Shown: positions 18,700-29,022 of the stretch, piece by piece | Numbering within the stretch: position 1 is the first letter of the stretch | How the letters are laid out: each line of letters opens with the position of its first letter | DNA from: Bog-756 sp963734395 | GTDB taxonomy: Bacteria; Actinomycetota; Acidimicrobiia; Acidimicrobiales; RAAP-2 | Length of the DNA stretch: 64,000 nucleotides | Assembly: GCA_963734395.1 (NCBI GenBank) | Contig: CAVTGY010000007.1 | Coordinates: 248,001 to 312,000 of the forward strand | Reading direction: 5' to 3' | The notes under the pieces: generated by a model | Databases searched by the model: none | What the model saw: only the letters and a program-made list of their open reading frames with translations | What the model was told of the DNA's origin: nothing | Program-made: the position numbers and the translations under genes

Positions 18700-19774
18700 C
18701 CACCACGGTTGGCGGCTCAGCCGCCGTCCCCCGTCACCGTTGGCCGTCGACTCCCTCGACATGTGGGGTGCGACCGTCGGACTGCCCGAGCAGGTCGAGT
18801 CGGCCATCTCCGCAGCTCGGGGTGTCACCGATCTGCCCTAGCACGAGCGGGTCGAGAACGTGGTCGTGCTGGGCATGGGGGGGAGCGGCATCGCCGGCGA
18901 CGTCCTGATGGCGGTGGCCGCTCCGTTCATGCCGGTGCCGGTGACGGTGGTCAAGGGCTACGAGCCACCGGACTACGTCGGTACCGGCTCGCTGGTGTTC
19001 GCCATGTCGTTCTCCGGCGATACCGAAGAGACGTTGGAGGCGGCTGCAGGGGCCTACGAGGCAGGAGCATCCCTGGTGGTGGTGGCCGGGGGCGGAGCGC
19101 TGGTCGACCTGGCCGGCGAGTGGGAGGTTCCGGTGGTGCCGGTTCCGACCGGGATCCCTCAACCCCGGGCCGCGTTGGGGGCGATGGCCGTCCCACCGCT
19201 GGTGTTGCTGGAGCAGATCGGGTTGTTTCCCGGCGCCCTGCAGTGGGTGGACCAGGCGGTCGAACAGCTGCGCCGGCGTCGTGACCAGCTGGTCGAACCG
19301 GGTAGTCAGGCCCAGGAGATCGCCCGCCGGATCGGACGCACCATTCCCCTCGTCCACAGCTCCCAGGCACTGGGTGCCGCCGCCGCACTCCGGTGGAAGG
19401 CCCAGATCAACGAGAACGCCAAGAGCCCGGCCTTCTTCAACGTCTATCCCGAGCTGTGCCACAACGAGTTGGCCGGATGGGGTCAGCAAGGGGATGTCAC
19501 CCGGCAGGTGATCACCCTGGTCAATCTTCGCCATGATGCGGAACATCCCCAGGTGAGCCGGCGATTCGATCTGGTGGAGGACGTCCTGCGCGAGGTGGTG
19601 GCCGAGGTGATCGAGGTGAGGGCAGCGGGAGAGGGCGACCTGGCCCAACTCTTCGACCTGGCCCTCATCGGCGACTTCGTCTCGCTCCATCTGGCTGCCA
19701 ACGAGGACATCGATCCGGGCCCGATCCCGGTGCTCGACGAGATGAAGACCAAGCTCGGCCACGGTACCGACTGA
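18696..19774 (+). CDS. Bifunctional phosphoglucose/phosphomannose isomerase, SIS family (frame change and in-frame stop)
   Basis: SIS-domain isomerase linking fructose-6-phosphate with glucose/mannose-6-phosphate. The SIS core is VVVLGMGGSGIAGDVL, then FAMSFSGDTEETLEA, with the C-terminal catalytic block KAQINENAKSPAFFNVYPEL and CHNELAGW. The GTG at 18696 overlaps the upstream stop. The frame changes near 18740 (VDSLDMWGATVGLPEQVE follows). An in-frame TAG occurs at 18839-18841 (DLP-stop-HERVENVV). The expected residue there is Glu (GAG), so one G-to-T change explains it. With so many indels around, I treat it as a sequence error, but a real nonsense mutation is possible. It completes the manB operon. 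Confidence 0.8.
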
Positions 19775-20344
19775 GACGCCGGATCGGCCCGCCGGCGTGA
19801 GCCGGCCCGCCCGATTCGAGGATCTGATCCGCTGTTGAACTGGTCTTTTGTCCCGACGGCGCTCGATTCTGGTGCGCGATCTCTCCGTATTTCCATTGAG
19901 TGACGGCGGGGTGACAAGCCTGTGAACTCCAGGCATTCCGGCCCTGGAATTCGCCGGATCGAGGCGTACACTTCAACGGTGAGCTGTGTGCGGGTCTGTG
20001 GTTGCAAGTCGAAGCCAGTCGCAGGCAAAACGACCCACGTAAGGCAACTCGTGGTTGCTGAGCATGGTGCGGCTTAGGAGTAAGACCTGCCCGTGGCGTT
20101 CCCGGCTGTCGGGGGCGGGCGGAGAGGGGATGACGTGGCCATCAACGGCTCCGAAGGGAGGCCGACCGGTGACGGTCGGTGCCGCCGGAGCCGGGCCGCA
20201 AGTCCCACTGCAGGCGAGTGTGGGGTCAAAGACCAGGTCAGCCGCTCGCAGCTCACACCTTCATTCCGACGACCGATCAGGAGGACCGGCCGACCGTACA
20301 GAACCATAGGCAGCACCCGAACTGCACAACCAGGAGGCGAGCAA
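19775..20344 (+). other. 570-bp region upstream of hpf, apparently a long leader
   Basis: No convincing gene. It contains the hairpin above, a TACACT hexamer (19967-19972) that could be a -10, a small inverted repeat CCAGG...CCTGG (19929-19946), and about 370 nt of GC-rich, potentially structured sequence up to the AGGAGG ribosome-binding site of hpf (20332-20337). No riboswitch class could be matched by eye. Short frames here have no recognisable product. Confidence 0.5.
19786..19811 (+). terminator. GC-rich hairpin after the isomerase gene, no U-tract
   Basis: Imperfect 11-bp stem (GGCCCGCCGGC / GCCGGCCCGCC, two mismatches, perfect inner 6 bp) with a GTGA loop, 12 bp after the stop at 19774. 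It lacks a T-run; such hairpins often act as terminators in high-GC actinobacteria, but this is inferred. Confidence 0.35.
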
Positions 20345-20710
20345 GTGGACGTGGTCATCGCGTATGGCAGGAAAATCGTGTCCGACCAGGTGAGGGACCT
20401 CACCGAGGAGAAGGTTGGCCGACTCGGCCGCCTGTGTCCGGGCCTCGAACGCGCCGAGGTGCACTTCTCTGAAGAGCACAATCCGAGGATCGCCGATCGA
20501 GAGCGCTGCGAAGTGATCATCTTCGGTCACGGAAGTTCGGTACGGGCCCGCGCCGCTGCGCCTGAGCCACTGGTGGCAATCGACCTGGTTGTGGAGAAGC
20601 TCGAGCATCAGCTGGAGAAGACCAAGGGCCGAATCGTGGGCCGAACCCACCCCCGTCGTCGGCCGCCCAACTCGGTCTCCGTGCTTCGGGAGAAAGTGCG
20701 CACCGCCTGA
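20345..20710 (+). CDS. hpf: Ribosome hibernation promoting factor, short form
   Basis: 121-aa HPF/RaiA-type protein that binds the 30S A/P-site region and inactivates ribosomes in stasis. The YfiA-like domain is complete: VDVVIAYGRKIVSDQVRDLT, then LVAIDLVVEKLEHQLEKTKGR, ending in a basic tail (GRTHPRRRPPN). GTG 20345 is used because AGGAGG lies 7 nt upstream; the frame is open further upstream without homology. The C-terminal dimerisation domain normal in actinobacterial long HPFs is absent, and only 84 bp remain before secA. Linkage to secA is the usual actinobacterial order. Confidence 0.85.
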   Translation: MDVVIAYGRKIVSDQVRDLTEEKVGRLGRLCPGLERAEVHFSEEHNPRIADRERCEVIIFGHGSSVRARAAAPEPLVAIDLVVEKLEHQLEKTKGRIVGRTHPRRRPPNSVSVLREKVRTA

Positions 20711-20713
20711 AGG

Positions 20714-20746
20714 GTCATACCGGCCCCGCAGCAGGCGTCATACCGG
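20714..20746 (+). repeat. Two 10-bp direct repeats GTCATACCGG upstream of secA
   Basis: Identical copies at 20714-20723 and 20737-20746 (23-bp period), between the hpf stop and the putative secA -10 TAGAGT (20780-20785). The spacing of just over two helical turns is compatible with a repressor or activator site. Confidence 0.4.
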
Positions 20747-20794
20747 AAGAGTCCGACTCTCCTCGAACAGCTCCGACAGTAGAGTGAGGGACTC

Positions 20795-23570
20795 ATGAGC
20801 GTGCTCACCAAGGTCCTCCGCGCCGGAGAAGGCAAGAAGGTGCGTCGGCTTGCCGAACTGGTGCCGCTGGTCAACGCCCTCGAGCCTCAGATGGAGGCGT
20901 GCTCCGACGAGGAGCTTCAGGCGATGACCGGTGCCTTCCGGCAGCGCCTCGACAACGGGGAGACCCTCGAGGACCTGCTGGTCGAAGCGTTTGCACTGGT
21001 CAGAGAGGTGGCGTGGCGGGTGATCGGTCAGCGCCACTTCGACGTCCAGTTGATGGGAGGGATGGCCCTCCACTTCGGCTGGATTGCCGAGATGAAGACG
21101 GGCGAAGGGAAGACCCTCGTATCGACCCTGCCGGTGTACCTCAACGCGCTGGCGGGCGAGGGTGTCCATGTGGTCACCGTCAACGACTATCTGGCCACCC
21201 GCGACTCGGAGTGGATGGGCCAGGTCCACCGCTTCCTGGGCCTCGAGCGTGGGTCGGGTCGGGCCCGACATCGACGACCCGGCCCTCAAACGCGAGGCGT
21301 ATCACGCCGATCTCACCTACGGCACCAACACCGAGTTCGGCTTCGACTACCTGCGGGACAACATGGCCCGTTCCAAGGACGCCATGGTCCAGCGGAGCCA
21401 CAGTTTCGCCATCGTCGACGAAGTGGACTCGATCCTCATCGACGAGGCCCGCACGCCGTTGATCATCTCGGGCCCGGCTGCCGAGTCGGCCCAGCTCTAC
21501 TATCAGTTCGCCGGTGTCGTGCGGACTCTTCGAGCCGAAGACGACTACGAGGTGGACGAGGAGAAGCGCATCGTCGTACCCACCGAGGCGGGAATCGAAA
21601 AAGTCGAGCGCCAACTGGGCGTGAGCAACCTGTACGACGCGGTGGCGGTCAACTATGTCCACCATCTCACCCAGGCGCTGCTGGCCAAGGAGCTGTACCG
21701 CCGGGACAAGGACTACCTGGTCGCCCAAGGCGAGGTCAAGATCGTCGACGAGTTCACCGGGCGGACACTCGACGGCCGGCGCTGGTCGGATGGACTGCAC
21801 CAGGCGGTCGAGGCCAAGGAGCGGGTCAGGATCAAGGAGGAGAACCACACCTGGGCGACGGTCACCCTCCAGAACTATTTCCGGCTGTACGAGAAACTGG
21901 CCGGGATGACCGGCACCGCAGAGACCGAGGCATCGGAGTTCGCCAACACCTACGACCTCCCGGTGGTCCCCATCCCGCCGAACATGCCGCTGATCCGCGA
22001 CGACAAGGCCGACCTCATCTACAAGTCGGAGGACGCCAAGTTCGCCGCCGTGGTCGATGACATCGTCGAGCGCCACGACGAAGGGCCAACCGGTGCTGGT
22101 GGGCACCGCATCGGTGTCCAAGTCCGAGCACCTCTCCCGGCTCCTCGAGAAGAAGGGCATACCCCACGAGGTCCTCAACGCCAAGCAGCACTTCCGTGAG
22201 GCGGAGATCGTCGCCCAGGCCGGCCGGGTCGGTGGGGTGACCGTGGCCACCAACATGGCCGGGCGAGGCGTCGACATCATCCTCGGGGGTAATCCCGAAG
22301 GACTGGCGACCAGGGAGGCGGCGGCCCGGGGGACCGACCCCTCCACCGAAGAGGGCGCAGCCGAGCTCAAGAACATCCAGGCCGAATTCGACGCGACCTG
22401 CCAACGGGAAGGTGAGGAGGTCCGCTCGCTCGGCGGTCTCTACGTGTTGGGCAGCGAGCGCCACGAGAGCCGCCGGATCGACAACCAGCTGCGGGGGAGG
22501 TCGGGCCGGCAGGGCGATCCGGGGGAGAGCCGGTTCTTTCTCTCCCTGGAGGACGATCTGATGCGCCTGTTCGCCACCGGCGCCATGAACTGGGTGATGG
22601 GGCAGGGCCCTTCCCGACGACGTTCCCATCGAGGCGAAGATGGTCACCAAGGCAATCGAGAGGGCCCAGAACACGGTCGAGGGGCGCAACGCAGAGTCCC
22701 GCAAGGACGTCCTCAAGTACGACGATGTGATGGACAAGCAGCGCAAGGTGATCTACCGGCGCCGTCAACAGGTCATCGAGGGCGAGGACCTCCGCGAGGA
22801 AACCGTCGAACTGCTGGAAGTCCACCATGACCGCGGTGGTGGCGTCGTCGTGCCCGTCGGAGTACTCCGAGGAGTGGGACCTGCCCGGCCTGGTCACCGA
22901 GGTGACCCAGTACTACCCGACCAAGTTCGTGGCCGACGACCTGGCCGGCGCCAGCACGGTGGGCCAGGTGACCGAGAGCATCCTCACCGAAGCGCTCGAC
23001 CTGTACGCCGAACGGGACGAGACCATCCCCGGCGGCGAGGAAACCGCCCGGCAGCTCGAACGGGACATCATGCTCCAGATCATCGACCAACGCTGGCAGG
23101 ACCACCTGGCCGAGATGGACTACCTACGTGAGGGGATCAACCTGCGGGCCATGGGCAATCAGGACCCACAGGTGGCGTACCAACGAGAGGGCTTCGCCAT
23201 GTTCGGCAAGCTCATCGACGGGATCAACGACGACTACCTGCGCTACGTGTTCCACGTGCAGGTGCTGGCCGAGCCGGCCGCCGAGCCGGATCTCGACCGG
23301 GCCAACTACATCGCCGCCGACGACCCGGTGCAGGGGGACGGGGCCATCACCGCTGCCTTCGCGGCGGCGCGGCCGGTCTCGGACCAGACGGCGGGGGCGC
23401 CGGGCCTCCCGGACGGCAACGGTTCGCCGGCCATGGTCACCAACCGGCTGGCCGAGGACGGCGAGACCCAGCTGCCCATCGTCAAATCCGACCGGGAGAA
23501 GCTCGGGCGGAACGATCCGTGCTGGTGCGGGAGCAACAAGAAGTTCAAGCTCTGCCACGGCGCCAGCTGA
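20795..23570 (+). CDS. secA: Preprotein translocase ATPase SecA (four frame changes)
   Basis: Motor of the Sec export pathway, about 925 residues. Segments in order: N-terminal MSVLTKVLRAGEGKKVRRL, Walker A AEMKTGEGKTLVSTL, VVTVNDYLATRDSEWMG, then GTNTEFGFDYLRDNMA and FAIVDEVDSILIDEARTPLI (DEVD), the preprotein-binding domain, GMTGTAETEASEF, GGVTVATNMAGRGVDIILGG, RRIDNQLRGRSGRQGDPG, the scaffold DVLKYDDVMDKQRKVIY, and the C-terminal zinc motif CWCGSNKKFKLCHG. Frame changes occur near 21255, 22085, 22612 and 22820, and all shift in the same direction, as by one extra base each. TAGAGT lies 9 nt before ATG 20795. An essential gene cannot be this broken, so the changes are sequence errors. Confidence 0.95.
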
Positions 23571-23571
23571 G

Positions 23572-24731
23572 ATGACGCCGGCCGACGCCCCCCGCCGGGC
23601 GGGGGAGGCCGAGCGGATCGACATCCCCGACGCCCTGGCCTCACTGCGGGGGCGTCTGGCCGAGGCCGGACACCTCCTGGGCCGTGACCGGTTGCTCGAG
23701 CGCCGTACCGAGCTGGAGAAGGAGGTCTCCGAGCCCGGATTGTGGGACGACCCCGATCACGCCCGCCAGATGACCACCGAGCTGGGCAGGGTCAACGAGG
23801 ACCTCGACCAGCTGGCCAGACTGGCCGAGCAGCTGTCCGACGCCGAGACGCTCAACGAACTGATCGAAGAGGAAGCCGATGACTCCTTGCGGCCGGAGCT
23901 CGGCGAGCTGCTCGACGAGCCTCGATCGGGACCTCGGGCCGCTCGAGTTGCGTTCCCTCTTCGCCGGGCCGCACGACGACGGGGACGCGGTGGCCGAGAT
24001 CCATGCCGGTGCCGGCGGCACCGATGCGCAGGATTGGGCGGAGATGATGTTGCGCATGTACACCCGGTGGGCGGAGAGACGCGGGTTCGACATCGAGGTG
24101 GAAGAGGCGACTCCCGGACAGGAGGCCGGCCTGCTGTCGGCCACCTTCATCGTCAAGGGACGCAATGCGTTCGGCACTGCTGGCCGCCGAACGGGGTGTG
24201 CACCGACTGGTGCGCATCTCTCCGTTCGACGCGCAACACCGACGGCAGACCAGCTTCGCATCACTCGACGTGGTCCCGTTCCTCGAAGACGTCTCGGACG
24301 AAGTGGAGATCGACGAGAAGGACCTCCGAATCGACACCTACCGATCCTCCGGCGCCGGCGGCCAACATGTCAACAAGACCGATTCCGCGGTTCGTCTCAC
24401 CCACCTTCCCACTGGGATCGTGGTGTCCTGTCAGAATCAGCGGAGCCAACATCAGAACAAGGCCAAGGCCATGCAGGTACTCGGGGCCAAGCTCGCCGAA
24501 CGGCAGCGCGCCGAACATCAGGCGACGTTGGAACAACTCTCGGGCGATCGCACCGACAACGCGTGGGGCAATCAGATCCGCTCCTACGTGCTGGCCCCCT
24601 ATCAGTTGGTCAAGGACCTGCGAAGCAACGAGGAAACCGGAAATGTCGAAGCGGTACTCGACGGTGACCTCGACGACTTCATCGAGGCCGAGCTGCGGCG
24701 TCGGGCCGAGCTTCGTCGGAGCAGCGCCTGA
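23572..24731 (+). CDS. prfB: Peptide chain release factor 2 (two frame changes)
   Basis: RF2, which ends translation at UGA and UAA. The anticodon-like tripeptide SPF is present (LVRISPFDAQHRRQTSF), and the catalytic loop is SGAGGQHVNKT. Other matches are HAGAGGTDAQDWAEMMLRMY and NAWGNQIRSYVLAPYQLVKD. Frame changes occur near 23920 and 24165. Neither is the natural autoregulatory site, which would be near codon 25. The N-terminus is in frame there, with no CTTTGA slippery sequence, so this prfB appears not to use programmed frameshifting. ATG is 1 bp after the secA stop. Confidence 0.93.
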
Positions 24732-24842
24732 GTTTCGCCAGCGTGCGCGCCACTTCGGTTTCTCCTCACCGTTTGGTGCGTCTGCGGAGGTCAGAGGGCC
24801 TGAATCCAGATCGGCGGCCGCGAGCGATAGCATTGACGCGGA

Positions 24843-24893
24843 ATGAGCACTGTGTCGTGCACGTTCCCCCCGACCGTGTCACCCCCCTCATGA
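24843..24893 (+). CDS. Putative 16-aa upstream ORF coupled to ftsE
   Basis: ATG 24843 encodes MSTVSCTFPPTVSPPS and stops at TGA 24891-24893, which overlaps the ftsE ATG at 24890 (ATGA). A TAGCAT hexamer (24828-24833) ends 9 nt before this ATG, while ftsE itself has no Shine-Dalgarno sequence. Translation of the leader could therefore deliver ribosomes to ftsE. Alternatively, given the indels in this window, it might be an N-terminal extension of FtsE. Confidence 0.35.
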   Translation: MSTVSCTFPPTVSPPS

Positions 24894-25665
24894 TCAAATT
24901 CCAAAACGTCACCAAGACGTACAAGGGCTCGACTGTCGCTCTGTCGGATTGCTCCGTCGAGATCGACAAGGGAGAGTTCGTCTTTCTGGTCGGACCGTCC
25001 GGTTCGGGAAAGACGACGTTCATCCGCCTCCTGCTGCGCGAGGAGATGCCCAGCTCCGGCCGTATCTGGGAAGCGGGCAAGGAGATCGGGCATCTGGCGA
25101 AGTGGCGGATCCCCTACCTCCGGCGCAACATCGGGTGCGTGTTCCAGGACTTCCGCCTCCTGCCCAACAAGAGCGTGTTCGAAAACGTGGCCTTCGCCTT
25201 GGAGGTGATCGGTCGTCCCAAGCACGTCATCGCCGTCCAGGTTCCCCAGGTTCTCGATCTGGTCGGCCTGGCCAAGAAGCGGGACAACCTGCCCCATGAG
25301 CTCTCCGGTGGCGAGCAGCAGCGGGTGGCGGTGGCCCGGGCCTTCGTCAACCGTCCGCTGATCCTGCTGGCCGATGAGCCGACCGGAAACCTCGACCCCA
25401 CCACCAGTCTCGGGATCATGAGGCTGTTGGACCGGATCAACCGCACCGGCACCACCGTGATCATCGCCACCCACGACTCCGGCATGGTCGACCAGATGCG
25501 GCGACGGGTCATCGAGCTCGACCGGGGCGTGCTGGTCAGGGATCAGGCGCACGGGGTCTACGGCATCGACAGCACCACCGCCATGGCCGGTGCCGGTTCC
25601 CGACCGGCGCCGTGGCCGAGCAGGCGGCCGACGAACTCCCCGACAGATTCGCAGCCCATACCTGA
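24890..25665 (+). CDS. ftsE: Cell-division ATPase FtsE (frame change near C-terminus)
   Basis: ABC ATPase that works with FtsX to control peptidoglycan hydrolases at the septum. MIKFQNVTKTYKGSTVALSD is the typical start. Walker A GPSGSGKTTFIRLLL, Q-loop CVFQDFRLLPNKSV, signature LSGGEQQRVAVARA, Walker B LILLADEPTGNLDP and H-loop IIATHD are all present. In the uncorrected frame the protein runs to 25720. I place the end at TGA 25663-25665 because another frame from about 25600 gives a plausible tail (AVAEQAADELPDRFAAHT) whose stop overlaps the ftsX ATG as TGATG. Order prfB-ftsE-ftsX is standard. Confidence 0.92.
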
Positions 25666-26555
25666 TGCCGGTCTCAGCGGGCTACGTCTGGCGGGAGGCG
25701 GTCACCAACCTGTGGCGTAATCGTCTGATGACGGTGGCCGCCATCCTCACCGTGGCTGTCTCCTTGGCCCTTGTCGGCTCGTCGCTGCTCCTGAAGCAGG
25801 GTGCGTCCAAGGCCACCGTGCAATGGCAGAGCGGCGTGAACGCCATCGTGTGGGTGAAGCCCGACGCTCCGCCCTCATTGGCTGCCTCGATCGGTAACGA
25901 GCTCGGTCAATCTCCGTACATCAAGTCCTGTGTCCACCGGAGCCAGGCCTACGACTACAACGAGGCCAAGACCATCCTGCCGGCCGACGAGCTCGGGGCG
26001 ACCTCCTTGGCCGACTATCCGTCGTCCTACCGGTGCTCGTTGAATGACCCGTCCCAGGCGCCGGCCGTGTACCAGCAATTCATCGGCAAGGACGGCGTAT
26101 TCGACGTCAAGTACCCGGGTCAGCAGATCAAGACGATGCAGAGCGTCATACGGATCCTGCAGTGGGTGTTCCTGTCGGTGGCGGTCGTGCTCCTGCTGTC
26201 GGCGTCGGTGCTCATCCTCAACACCATCCGCATGGCCATCTTCGCCCGCAGGCGGGAGGTGTCGGTGATGAAACTGGTTGGCGCCACCAACTGGTTCATC
26301 CGACTGCCCTTCATGGCGGAAGGACTGATCCAGGGACTTGCAGGCGCAGCGGTGGCGGTGCTGGTGGTGCTGGCCCTCTACTGGGGAATCGGATTGGACC
26401 AGACCAAGACCGCGGCAAACCAGGGGAACATCATCGCTCAGATGTCGCTGGGTGGAGGGGAAGTGATCGGCACCTGCATTCTGGTTGCCGTGGTCGGAAT
26501 CGTCGTCGGCGTCGTCGGGTCGGCCTTCGCCGTTCGCCGTTTCCTCGACGTCTGA
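25665..26555 (+). CDS. ftsX: Cell-division protein FtsX
   Basis: Intact 296-aa membrane partner of FtsE. The N-terminus MPVSAGYVWREAVTNLWRNR and TM1 (about 22-43) are followed by an extracellular domain with two cysteines, then three C-terminal helices (about 165-187, 220-245, 265-290). The conserved coupling segment FARRREVSVMKLVGATNWF lies after TM2. The overlap with the ftsE stop implies coupled translation. The extracellular loop would contact a wall hydrolase or its activator (family knowledge). Confidence 0.93.
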   Translation: MPVSAGYVWREAVTNLWRNRLMTVAAILTVAVSLALVGSSLLLKQGASKATVQWQSGVNAIVWVKPDAPPSLAASIGNELGQSPYIKSCVHRSQAYDYNEAKTILPADELGATSLADYPSSYRCSLNDPSQAPAVYQQFIGKDGVFDVKYPGQQIKTMQSVIRILQWVFLSVAVVLLLSASVLILNTIRMAIFARRREVSVMKLVGATNWFIRLPFMAEGLIQGLAGAAVAVLVVLALYWGIGLDQTKTAANQGNIIAQMSLGGGEVIGTCILVAVVGIVVGVVGSAFAVRRFLDV

Positions 26556-26571
26556 CACCACCGGCGATCGG

Positions 26572-27967
26572 TCACCCGGTGGGTTGGGTGCCGGAGTTGG
26601 CGCAGGTGTCGGTGGCCGCGGTTCCGGACAGACGCCTGGCGATCCACGGGACGATGATGGACGCTCCGTCCACCAGGGCACCGTCGTGACTCGCTCCTGC
26701 GACGGGAACGTAACGGACCGTGTCGTGTTGGTCATGACACAGCGTGTGGGTCACCAGGCCGGTGGTGGTTGCGTAGGGGATCAGTGAGTCATCGGTACCC
26801 TGCACCACCAGTACCGGCGCCGAGATCGGGGATTGCCCAGGCTCATTCGCCGCGTCATCACCGCTGACCACCGGGTTGGATGCTCCACCCCGGTTTGAAG
26901 AGACGGTCGGTGGGTGTCCCGTCGTAGGCCGCTTCCCACCGCGCTGCTGCAGGCCGAGGTGGTCAACGCTCCCGTCGCGCAGGGCGATCGTGGTGAGCAC
27001 CGAGGTCAACGGCAGGTCGCCGTACGTCGCCGACCAGGCATAGAGGGCCATCACCGCGAAACCGGCGTCGCCATCGGTCCTGGCTTCCGGAACTGGGGGG
27101 GCCAGCTCGGTGAGTGAGGTGACCGGAGCCACCGCCACGACCCCGGCGACATACAACTCGGGGGCGTACGACTGGGCGATCTGGCCGGAGAACAGAGCCG
27201 CCTGGCCGCCTTGGGAGTAGCCGATGACCACGACGGTGTTGGAGGCGGCACGCCCCACCAGGCCTCGCGCCGCCCGAGCCGCGTCGAGCACCCCCTGGGC
27301 TTCGCTCTGGCCGACCAGATAGGGCTGGATGTCGGACGTCCCGAGGCCCTGGTAGTCGGTGGCCACCACGATCATCCGCGCTCTGACCAGGAGGTCCAGG
27401 TAGGGGATGGTGCCGACGCCGGAGACGGGACGGAGCGCACTGGGCGGCCAGGCCGGTGGTCCCATGGGCCCAGCTCACGATGGGGAACCCGGTGGCGGGC
27501 GGGGTCCCACCGGGCACGACGATCAGCCCGGACTCGACGATGTCGGCGCCGGTGATCGACTCGGAGTGGTAGATGACCCGGTAGGCGGTGGCCCCCAGCG
27601 GAAGCAGGCCGGCCGAGTCGATGGCACTGGTCCGAACGATCGAACCGGGTGGCGCCGCGTTCAACGGCGAGGGAACCGAGTAGAACCCGTCGGTCACCGA
27701 TCTGTCCCGACTGGTGCCGGGTGTGGCGTCCGGACTGGGGATGCCACGGGTGGTGCCCGACGCCGGCGTCCATGTCGGGGGGTGGATGGTGATCGGAGGA
27801 TAGGTCTGGTCGCCGTGCAGTGGCTGACCGAGGGGGAGTGTGGGTGCCTTGGCCGAGGGAGATCCCACCGGTCGGGTGGTGGTCGGCGAGGCGCCGAGCG
27901 GTGTTCCGCAGGCGGCCAGGACCAGGGCGGCGACCACCGACACCAATGGACCACCGACACCGTGCAC
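26572..27967 (-). CDS. Secretory lipase (LIP family), lipoprotein (frame change)
   Basis: Alpha/beta-hydrolase of the secretory lipase type, about 460 residues. The N-terminus MHGVGGPLVSVVAALVLAAC has a lipobox (LAAC), so it should be a lipoprotein. The substrate-side block is FPIVSWAHGTTGLA. After a frame change near 27460 the catalytic region follows: YQGLGTSD, nucleophile VVVIGYSQGGQAAL, acid VVQGTDDSLIPY, histidine ASHDGALVDG. A second, compensated disturbance is likely near 26890-26940. Role: extracellular ester or triacylglycerol hydrolysis (family inference). It is convergent with ftsX (16 bp between stops). Confidence 0.82.
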
Positions 27968-28098
27968 GGCGGATTACGGCGGACCGACGTCCTGCCCCCT
28001 CGTTCTGTTATGCAACCTGCCCCCGCGGCTCCGGGCCACCATTCCGTGGCACGTTAGCCATGCCGGGCAATCGCCGCGTTCATCGACGATCTGCCCGG

Positions 28099-29012
28099 AT
28101 GGATGCCCTGGATCTTGTCGCTACCTGGCCGGTGGACGCGGCGGCGGTGGGTGTGATCGCCATCGGCGGGTCGGCCGGTCCGGACCGGCACGGTGACCTG
28201 CTCGGTTCGGTTGGTGCGGAAGAGAGGTCCTTTCCCTGGGCATCGGTGACCAAGCCGGGCACGGCCCTGGCTGTTCTGGTCGCCGTCGAGGAGGGCTCGC
28301 TGTCGCTCGAGGACCCGGCGGGCCCGCCGGGGTCTACGGTTCGCCATCTGCTGGCCCATGCATCGGGACTCGGCACCGACGGCGGCCCGCCCCTGGCCGC
28401 ACCCGCATCGACCCGGATCTATTCGAACGCTGGCTACCTGGCGCTGGCCGACTTGGTGGCGGAGCGTTCGGGCATCCCATTCGACGACTACCTGCGCCAG
28501 AGTGTGCTCGATCCGTTGGGCATGGTGGACACCGTCGTCGAACCCGCCGTTGCGCAGGGCACGGCCGCCGCGGGCCTGGCCGGGCCGCTCCACGACCTGT
28601 TGTCGATGGGCCGGGAGCTGGCTGCCCCCACCCTCATCAGCGACGAGACCCATGTCGCGCTCACCTCGGTCCAGTTCGCCGGTCTGAGCGGCGTGCTGCC
28701 CGGATTCGGACGCTTCGATCCCTGTGACTGGGGCCTCGGGGTGGAGATTCGCGCCAACAAGATGCCGCACTGGACCGGAGTCGCCAACTCGCCGCGCACC
28801 TTCGGGCATTTCGGTGGGTCGGGTTCGTTCCTGTGGATCGACCCGGACGCCGAACTCCTCTGCGCGGGACTGTGCGACCGGCAGTTCGGTCCGTGGGCGG
28901 CCCGGTCATGGCCGGCACTGGCCGATGCGGTGCTGGCCGAAATGGGCTTCGGTCGGGGCACCGGAGCAGGACGCCTGGGACGCCGGCGCTCGCCGGCGGA
29001 CGGGTCCATTAG
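28099..29012 (+). CDS. Beta-lactamase-fold serine hydrolase
   Basis: About 300 residues. Class C-like serine hydrolase/esterase with the SxxK catalytic motif (FPWASVTKPGTAL), the YxN motif (IYSNAGYLALADLV) and the C-terminal HFGGSGSF in the KTG/HxG position. GLARGPLH-type segments are present, as in EstB-type esterases. No signal peptide is evident from ATG 28099, so it is probably cytosolic. The frame runs on without a stop into the next gene. I end it around 29012, where another frame reaches a stop, because the following gene has its own promoter and complete N-terminus. The exact 3' end is uncertain. Confidence 0.72.
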
Positions 29013-29015
29013 GAT
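29010..29015 (+). promoter_or_regulatory. -10 hexamer TAGGAT for a leaderless nucleotidyltransferase gene
   Basis: TAGGAT ends 7 nt before the ATG at 29023, matching the leaderless spacing seen elsewhere in the window. No clear -35. Confidence 0.5.
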
Positions 29016-29022
29016 TCGCTCA

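Noticed and set aside
19980..20345. tmRNA or other known structured RNA upstream of hpf
   Set aside because: A reading ending in ...HGAA-stop (20029-20076) vaguely recalls a tmRNA tag, but the tRNA-like ends and CCA expected of tmRNA are absent; RNase P and 4.5S cores were not found either.
23572..23700. Programmed frameshift in prfB
   Set aside because: No CTTTGA-type slippery site or in-frame TGA near codon 25; the two frame changes in prfB are deep in the gene and look like indels.
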